DNA of 29,511 bases, taken from the IMG/VR virus record IMGVR_UViG_3300044952_000617, positions 1 to 29,511 of that record. The stretch is one strand, 5' to 3'. Positions within the stretch are counted from its first letter, which is position 1. Each line of letters starts with the position of its first letter. A program made the position numbers and the translations under genes. Of the stretch, positions 18,101 to 23,600 are shown piece by piece. This DNA comes from a virus. The notes beneath the pieces are model-generated. The model saw only the letters and a program-made list of their open reading frames with translations. It was not told the DNA's origin and did no database searches.

Positions 18101-18202
18101 TCGTTAACTGCGAATGGAAGTCCTATAAATATAACAGCAAATGGTAGCACCAGTGGAAGCATTAATGCTGGTCACTTCTTGACAAAGACGATAGAGGAAT
18201 AA
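12119..18202 (+). CDS. 7: gp7-like baseplate wedge protein, greatly expanded
   Basis: At 2027 aa this is about twice T4 gp7 (1032 aa). Residues 1-140 are family-typical: ISPLIQSQFPSFYQEEGENF, FTKAYYEWLE, then a helical LYRAKGTERAVDLFFKLVYG. Short beta domains follow from about 140 (GKQVVGQLSGAKAFVEKYIR). A second conserved part lies at about 1560-1645, including DIYVHDNDYYQEYSYEILSK and MHVAGTKFFGSALIVEEANA. In related phages I remember this block lying near the C-terminus, but here about 385 residues follow it. Between and after these parts the protein is filled with repeated 80-100-aa modules. In T4, gp7 links gp10 to gp6 and gp8. The start is coupled to gp6 (TAATG). The reading frame is intact throughout. 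Confidence 0.88.
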   Translation: MKNIEKRISPLIQSQFPSFYQEEGENFIAFTKAYYEWLESTNNPLYHARRLPDYRDIDSTTDDFIVHFKEKYLKNIQFDTATNKKLLVKNSLDLYRAKGTERAVDLFFKLVYGTAAEVRYPAEKIFRLSDGVYEKPEYLEIGYSIYNVDYVGKQVVGQLSGAKAFVEKYIRRRAGRGFVNLLYISGRQGNFRNGEVIGLNINNQPIFDITKRSKLIGSVKRVTVQTRGRDFAVGDVVRFTNSDRGLGGLARVESVGSQTGLVDFIFEDGGYGYTLNAESIVSEKVLNLNEVIVDFTSENYYRLFERGVQPVVNIGYSSASSNVAVGNTIYRYAANGILAAEGRILEVATTSNTAGFISVSHTSGVFVPSANYSTGSNSTTGTTFTANTLTDKSMSGKFMNTPTDYAIVITAPSATFNVGDVVKQQNAGYITASGTVANVITLESATQLTLTNARGAFKNSKRMADWDYKVGTGTITAVTTSTVVTGTSTAFNNNYINSTLYITSNVAIGNVASVTNSTSLILTANATEAATGNAHNYGLTYKLINQTNNQVFANVSYVNLNAGLYDIKKQVHVIQFDECSSNNITFANNIYIYNSANVIVAEGSVITANYAAASNTGTLTFISRKGYWNETDTVYTAANADNFKITSYSLDITGGDYVRSFPSKIIAPLSNTTADISSISFGTGAGFGVGTIGETEVIFIGTDLIAANSQDTLDYSRLQLSVTANTGFDEGQRVFQQIRKVSFNPSTAVNASNGFITVTDANTYYIAGERIIYEVAAGNTVITALESGKPYYVAFSNTTGLILSSPANKYIHINSTSFPGESFVNTSFNIPAFGATLTNESGHFLYKTAHGTLYDVIGTNLLIKDPIRDFGFTNTTSVPANGNIIVYSNSAVNTAITAVAELPTLAQANQVFASQFISSDAYGFPKNPEGNHLDILYSCLTFGRFEIGIIGSLNQINPGEDYNVDPFVLAHQPYVAGFDRKDFVITFENATRNFVVGEIVNQSQANLKFFDLQVSSGAYSNTYDAKTFTVQSSHEVETAANAIFYRNITSSFNPTDEVNSNTDFITITGNEFVANDLVRYFTDNANTAVTGLSNNSFYYVLTSNTTGVTLTTEAANTLAKVNITQSSNVAEFNSNTQVENSNDFIQIATANTLFANGGQVRYVVTAGVAAVDGLEANSLYYVRYANSTGLALSVTAGGANVDLTAANPGGTGHFLRNYNPDLIGHQLRSYQNEFANGQIVQYRIPNSNTAISGLTANAVYYVVAANTVAFKLSSTLGGAVIDINANSTGGESHTIATLPGYLPKDKLFQNVVSTFNSNTQVQNSNDFILIASANSKFANGQQITYSTAAGNTAVTGLSNNSLYFIRYANSTGLALSATSTGANIDITATSVSETGHFLTANIVNVFVSSVFSNTIGDYIRVSGNTAPIVNNQIIFSYTVPTANGLVSNVSLFEIVSTAKAIVKSSNNSHMLAKRITFENTWLPSDTMIGEVSGSEANVIGVTEDLSVLYPIGLNADITANVVTASGEVTALQVIDSGFAYSNAEIVDFVSEDNLRAGTAKMVLDGHGIGIGYYRSSKGFLSDDIYVHDNDYYQEYSYEILSKISVDRYSDMFKKVMHVAGTKFFGSALIVEEANAALALTSISTAQEVQFNSNDDVSTLNDTIETDIEDVSFKFKVMDINNDSDIISLGTNPYYTTLPLNVHDYLQYTTLEANVIGVGTSSNLSNNAYYYVVLANTTGIKISETQGGDALNLNTVSMGNTLALHTLTKVINPFANGDLVLYTTSNVAVEASITGTFTTNTGRVIDSFITVANNKFRNSDYVNATFDSTTCNTQSFNANTAVDVDSANAANVFITISSHPFANDQSVLYYTDAGNTAISGLINNQIYYVIGTTTNTLKLATQSGNTQSIANIMASSISESGHNIMRGFNGITNATSYYVMDANTTGFKLSTTGARTNIINFKSSNTGLTLNLSQNKLTNAQSYYVVNTTPNTVKLSLTANGSPINITANGSTSGSINAGHFLTKTIEE
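14345..16320 (+). repeat. Central array of ~80-100-aa modules in gp7
   Basis: Units begin at about 14345, 15272, 15512, 15790 and 16061 (residues about 743, 1052, 1132, 1225 and 1315). Most contain, in order, an opening FN-x-x-T-x-V and NSNDFI-type strand, FANG-x-x-V-x-Y, a GNTA-V-GL turn, a YYV-x-x-ANSTG strand, L-x-LS, and a closing GHFL. The fourth unit lacks the opening. Units at 15512 and 16061 are nearly identical at protein level (FNSNTQV-NSNDFI; YANSTGLALS), while their DNA differs mostly at third positions. The fold is probably a small beta domain. Confidence 0.8.
17183..18190 (+). repeat. C-terminal array of the same modules in gp7
   Basis: A diverged unit lies at 17183-17425 (NNAYYYVVLANTTGIKIS). 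A full unit begins at 17621 (FNANTAVDVDSANAANVFIT, then FANDQSVLYY, GNTAISGL, GHNIM). Two half units follow, near 17905 (SYYVMDANTTGFKLSTTG) and 18045 (SYYVVNTTPNTVKLSLTANG), ending in GHFLTK at the end of the gene. The half units keep only the YYV and GHFL parts, as expected from unequal duplication. Confidence 0.75.
18124..18131 (+). promoter_or_regulatory. Possible internal late promoter box before gp8
   Basis: A perfect TATAAATA lies inside the end of gp7, 71 bases before the gp8 ATG. It encodes Pro-Ile-Asn-Ile in frame, so chance is possible in this A+T-rich sequence. If active it would start an extra gp8 transcript. Confidence 0.35.
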
Positions 18203-20635
18203 ATGGCAGTAACACAAAAACTCATTACGAGTAGTTTTAATGTAGCGGCAGCTGCAAACTTCATTAATAGCTTTGCTAACAATGATTACTTTGTTTATGC
18301 TGCTCGTCATATTCCTTATGCCGGCAGCGACACAATTATTCCTGCTCCGAATAACAGTATACGCTCAATCGATACAGATGTCTATGATAATATGATTTTC
18401 GCGAAGAAAGTTTCTTCTGCAGATGTCGTACATATGGCAAAAAAGAATTTGTGGGAATCGAACACGCACTATTCAATGTATGATCATCTTGACGGAGATC
18501 TTGAAACTAAGAATTTTTTTATTACTGTCGATGATGATACAGAATATAACGTTTGGAAGTGCTTGTTTAACAAGAGCACTGATACTATCAATGTCAACTC
18601 GACTGTTGCTCCTTCTCGTGTAGGAAGCGCGGCCGATCTGAATCCTGTCGAAACAGGTGATGGTTATGTATGGAAATACATGTACACCATCACAAAGACA
18701 CAATATGAAAAGTTTGCTACGTCGCAGTATATTCCTATTATCGCCAATACTGCCGTCATAGCAGGTGCGACTCGCGGAACGATTGAAGTAATTCAGGTAG
18801 AAGATGCCGGCGCTGGATACGATAACTACATCGCCGAAGGCACACTTTTAACTTCAGATATTACTGTTCAAGGTATTCCGACTTTCTATGGTGCACCCGC
18901 AACTGCAGTATCTATCGATGACTACTATCAAGGTTGCGCCATGAAAATCACTTCTGGAGCAGCCATTGGAGAGTATAAAAGAATTGTAAATTACGAAGGC
19001 ACTTCTTCTCAGAAGAAATTCATTCTTGATTCTTCATTTATTAATACGCCTTCGGCAGGAGATACTTACGAAGTATATCCATATGCATTTGTTTGGGGAG
19101 ATGGAGAAGAATCAACTCCAGCCGAAGGAATTGTGTATATCGATGCTGCTTCGACAAATTCTATTAATAGAGTTGAACTCCTCGCGGTTGGTGAAAACTA
19201 TCGAAAGGCTGAATCATATGTTTCTGAACAGCCTATTACTATTCCTCCATCCATTTTCGATGAAACATACATTCAACTTCCTGCGGTGATTTCAACCGCA
19301 TCATACTTTTCTCCGGCATCTTTGAGACCAATTATTTCTCCGAAGAACGGCCACGGTTCAGATCCTTATAACGAACTCTTTGCAAAGAGAGTATGTCTCA
19401 GCGCCAAGTTTAATAACAGCGAGAGTGGAATTATTCCCACAGAAAATGACTTTCGACAAGTTGGCTTAATTAAGAACGCGTTATTCACTGAAGTTGACAT
19501 GAACATCAACAACGTAGTTGGCCCAGGTTTTTCGACTGGTGAAAAAGTCTATCAGTATCGAAAATTGAAATTACACGGTAATGTAAGCATTAATTCGAGC
19601 AGTACGACTATTGAGAAGACAAACTTCGGGCTTCTTTCGACTACTGCTACGATCGTAAGTGCAGGAATAGGATATAATAGCGCTGCCAATAACCAATTAG
19701 TGTTTACTGATGGTGGCACGGGCGGCACGGGTGCGGCAGGAACATTTGCAAATAATGGTTCAGGCACAATTACATCTGTTACAATTACTAACACTGGTTC
19801 TGGATATGTGACTGCTCCTACTGTAGCTATTAACGGAGACGCGAGCGTATCAGGATCAAACGGTGTTATTACAGTAGCTCTTGCAAATCCAGATGCACCG
19901 ACTTACAAAGATGCTTTCTCAGTAGGTGATTATGTTCTTGTCACAGAAGGTTCGAATAATTATATCTCGACCGTAGCTAACGTTCCAGAAGACTATCGTA
20001 TCACGACTGCAAATACAACCAGTTCGTTTACTGCAAATAATTGTGAAATCTCGGCTATTGTAGTTCAAGCAAGTGGCATCGTATCATTCTCTGGGACAAG
20101 CCAGATTGAATTGTCAAATGTCGCGGGTGTATTTACTTCTGGAAATCGTATCATCGGAGTCGGTGGTATGTCAGGAGACACCGTCATTCCCGTATCAGGT
20201 ACGACAGCCGCTATTACTGGAACGATTGAAATCAACGATAGAGTAGCAAGTTCATTCAACTACTCTCGTCAGTTGACACGACTTATTGGCACTTTTGGTG
20301 TAGGCAGCGTGCCGTTTCTTGAAGACGAACAAATTAAACAAGAAAGTCTGATTGCATACGCCCAACCGCGAGGAAGAGTCCATCATCTCGATGAGATCGA
20401 CGGAGCTTCTGACATATTGTGGATTACTAATAAATCAGGTATTTTTAATCTTGATCCTCGTGGAATAAGAGATATTGCCGGAGATGTATCTTCTGCAGAG
20501 CTTTCCCCATTATTGAATAAATACAACGGAGACTTTGTAGTCGGTAGCGGCGAGGTTCTTTACTTAGAGAATCTTGATCCTATCGCTCGTAACGATAACA
20601 AATCAGAAATTATAAAGATAGTATTGGAGTTTTAA
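18203..20635 (+). CDS. 8: gp8-like baseplate wedge protein with central insertion
   Basis: T4 gp8 has 334 aa; this one has 810. The N-terminal part is typical (FINSFANNDYFVYAARHIPY, DVVHMAKKNLWESNTHYSMY, VWKCLFNKS, GDGYVWKYMYTI) and so is the C-terminus (EVLYLENLDPIARNDNKSE, then IKIVLEF). Residues about 457-690 break this with a Ser/Thr/Gly-rich region absent from T4 gp8, including TGGTGAAGTFANNGSGTIT and a NTGSGYVTAPTVAING strand pair. gp8 dimers join the peripheral wedge to gp7 and gp10 in T4. GAGGAA sits three bases before the ATG, and the start abuts the gp7 stop. No frameshift is seen. Confidence 0.88.
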   Translation: MAVTQKLITSSFNVAAAANFINSFANNDYFVYAARHIPYAGSDTIIPAPNNSIRSIDTDVYDNMIFAKKVSSADVVHMAKKNLWESNTHYSMYDHLDGDLETKNFFITVDDDTEYNVWKCLFNKSTDTINVNSTVAPSRVGSAADLNPVETGDGYVWKYMYTITKTQYEKFATSQYIPIIANTAVIAGATRGTIEVIQVEDAGAGYDNYIAEGTLLTSDITVQGIPTFYGAPATAVSIDDYYQGCAMKITSGAAIGEYKRIVNYEGTSSQKKFILDSSFINTPSAGDTYEVYPYAFVWGDGEESTPAEGIVYIDAASTNSINRVELLAVGENYRKAESYVSEQPITIPPSIFDETYIQLPAVISTASYFSPASLRPIISPKNGHGSDPYNELFAKRVCLSAKFNNSESGIIPTENDFRQVGLIKNALFTEVDMNINNVVGPGFSTGEKVYQYRKLKLHGNVSINSSSTTIEKTNFGLLSTTATIVSAGIGYNSAANNQLVFTDGGTGGTGAAGTFANNGSGTITSVTITNTGSGYVTAPTVAINGDASVSGSNGVITVALANPDAPTYKDAFSVGDYVLVTEGSNNYISTVANVPEDYRITTANTTSSFTANNCEISAIVVQASGIVSFSGTSQIELSNVAGVFTSGNRIIGVGGMSGDTVIPVSGTTAAITGTIEINDRVASSFNYSRQLTRLIGTFGVGSVPFLEDEQIKQESLIAYAQPRGRVHHLDEIDGASDILWITNKSGIFNLDPRGIRDIAGDVSSAELSPLLNKYNGDFVVGSGEVLYLENLDPIARNDNKSEIIKIVLEF

Positions 20636-20639
20636 TTAA

Positions 20640-23600
20640 ATGGCTCTGGAAACCAACCTAAACGTATCTCCTTATTTTGATGACTTCGATTCCAAGAAGG
20701 ACTTTTATAAAGTTCTGTTCCAGCCTGGTGTCGCAGTTCAAGCACGTGAGCTCAATCAGCTCCAGTCTATTTTGCAAAATCAAATTGAGAAGTTTGGTGA
20801 CAACGTATTCAAGCGTGGCACAATCATCGATGGTTGCACGATCACTAAACATGATAAAGTTCCTTATATCAAGATCAACGATCTAACGACCGACGGTTTA
20901 CAAGTCGATGTTACTCTTTATAATAATCGATATATTAGAAACTCTGCAAACGTAGAAGCTCACATTAAGAAGACGACTTCTGGTCTGCAATCTCGCTCGC
21001 CAGATTTAAACACGCTATTTGTGAACTACATTAGTTCGGGAACAAATTTCGAAACCGACTCTTTTGCTGCAGGCGAAACTCTTACAGTTTTCGATAAGTC
21101 TTATCCTATTTTCAATATTAAGGTCAACGACGGCGCTTCGAAGTTTGCGAACAACGACAGCGTAGTTGTGATGTCTGCTCTTGCCGTACAGAATAGTACT
21201 GGAGGTGCTGCAGCTGCTGCAAGCTTTGTGGCTGGATCTGTAATTCAAAACGGTGTCGCGAATGCCGTGATTATCGAAGCAAACATCACCGCAAACAGTA
21301 CCGCACTTATTTTAAAAGTAAGACCAGAGTATTCTGATCTTATTTCCGCAAATACGATTAAGTTTCGATTTGCCGCTGGCGAGCAGATTCGCAACTTCAC
21401 GTCTGGAGTATCTGCGAATGTAGTATCAATTATTGGTTCGGGTGCAGTCGGCTCGATTACAACAGACAGTTTAGGTAAAGTCACTGCAGTTCAAGTCATC
21501 GGCCAAGGTTCAGGATATTATGTAGAACCACATGTGACTATCGCTAACAATTCAACTACATCAACAGCCACCGCCACAGAATTAGGCGAGCTTGAACTTG
21601 CAGCAGAAACATTTCTTGCTACGATTCAAATAGCAAATGCCACTTCAGTTCCGATTGGTACTGGCTATGGTGTCACGATTGGCGAAGGTACGATTTATCA
21701 AAAAGGATTCTTCTCAAGAGTTGCTTCTCAGTTTGAAATTGTAAACAAATATTCGAATACTGGCTTTGATAAGTCTGTCGGTTTCTATACGAACGAAAGC
21801 ATCATTAACTCAAATCAAGATCAGACGCTTCTTGATAATGCAACTGGTACTTATAACTATGCTGCTCCCGGTGCCGATCGTTTAAAATTAACTCCAGTTA
21901 TCAGCGTACTAACAAAAGCAGAAGCTGATGCAAATTCTGAATTCCTTCCGATTATTGAGTTTGCAGATGGTCGGCCATATCGTATTAATCAAGACACTGT
22001 TTATAACATTATTGGCAGGCAGTTAGCAGCAAGAACTTACGAAGAATCTGGCAACTATGTCATCGATCAGTTTCTTACACTGACAAAAGATTCTGGTACG
22101 TTCTCAGATACTGCTAGCCTTGTAAAAATGAACATCGATCCAGGTAAAGCTTATATCAACGGTATTCGTATCGAAACTATCGATAACTATAAGCAAAATA
22201 TGAATAAGGGTACAACGAAGCTGAATGATTCTGCTTCACAAACTCGTCTCGGATATGGTAACTACTACGAAGTCGATGAACTGGTCGGCTCGTTTAACTT
22301 TGATATCGGCGACCAAGTCGATCTCTATGATACTGCTACTAATTATATTAGTACTGGTTCTAACACAATTACCCCGTCCGGTACAAAGATTGGTACTGCA
22401 AGACTTCGCACTTTTGCTTATGATCGCGGAGATGTAGGCAATGCGAATGCCGTATACAGAATGTATCTCTTTGATATTAAGATGAACGCAGGTCAGAATA
22501 CGAAAAATGCAAGAAGCATTTATTATAGCGTCGGCAATAAAGCGATCGCTGACATCGTATTAAGTGCTGATCAAGCAATACTTTATGATACATTCGACTC
22601 TTCGCTTCTTTTTAAGTTAAAGAATGCCACGTCAAATGTATCGAACATCACATATCAATACAGAACCATTAATACGTCTGAAACTTCTAATACTGCCGGT
22701 TACGTTGTTCTTAATCTTACATCTGGAGAATATTTTCCGTATACTGAAGAATTAAATACTTCTGAGAAACGCGATTTGATTGTAATTCCGAATGGTAACT
22801 TTAAGTCTCAAACCGTTGCGACAGGTACTATTGCCACTGATAATAATACAACTTCTAATGTTGTAGGAACTGGTTCATTATTTACCACACAATTTTCTCC
22901 TGGAGATTATGTTTTTCTTGCTAATTCTACGGCTGGAAATACATCTTCTGCACAAATCTCATCGATTGCAAACAACACTTTAATGACTCTCGTTACTGCT
23001 CCAGGCAAAACATACTCTGGCGGTAGTATTACTCTTTATTATCCACAGAATATTCCGATCTCTTTAACAAACAAAGCTACAAAGTTTGCGAATGTCGACA
23101 GTTCGAATAGTCAAGTCATGACGATCTATGTCGGTAATAATGTCGCGAATGCTACTTCAAATGTTGCTGCTTCAATGCCTGTTTCTGTTGTTTATAATGC
23201 ACAGAGAAACAATGTAAGCTCTGCAGCGAAAACATCAAATCGCGGCAACTATGCAAGAATTCGCATCGCAAATAATGATAGCGCAGGAGTTCGAGGTCCA
23301 TGGCCTCTCGGTGTATCTGATGCTTATCGCCTTCGCGGAGTATACAAGAAAGACGCGACCGTTCAAGACATCACATTCAATGTGTCGACTAATATTGCAA
23401 ATTCTGCAACCGCAAACGCGTTTATTACTGTAACAAATAATCCATTCGCAAATGGCGATTCTCTTGTATATTCGAATACTGCAGGTGTCGGAGTACTCGG
23501 CGGTTTAACTAACGGTACAACATACTTTGCCGTATTTGCAAATACATCCGGATTTGCACTCTCTGCTACTCGCGGAGGAGCCAACCTCACACTCACTTCA

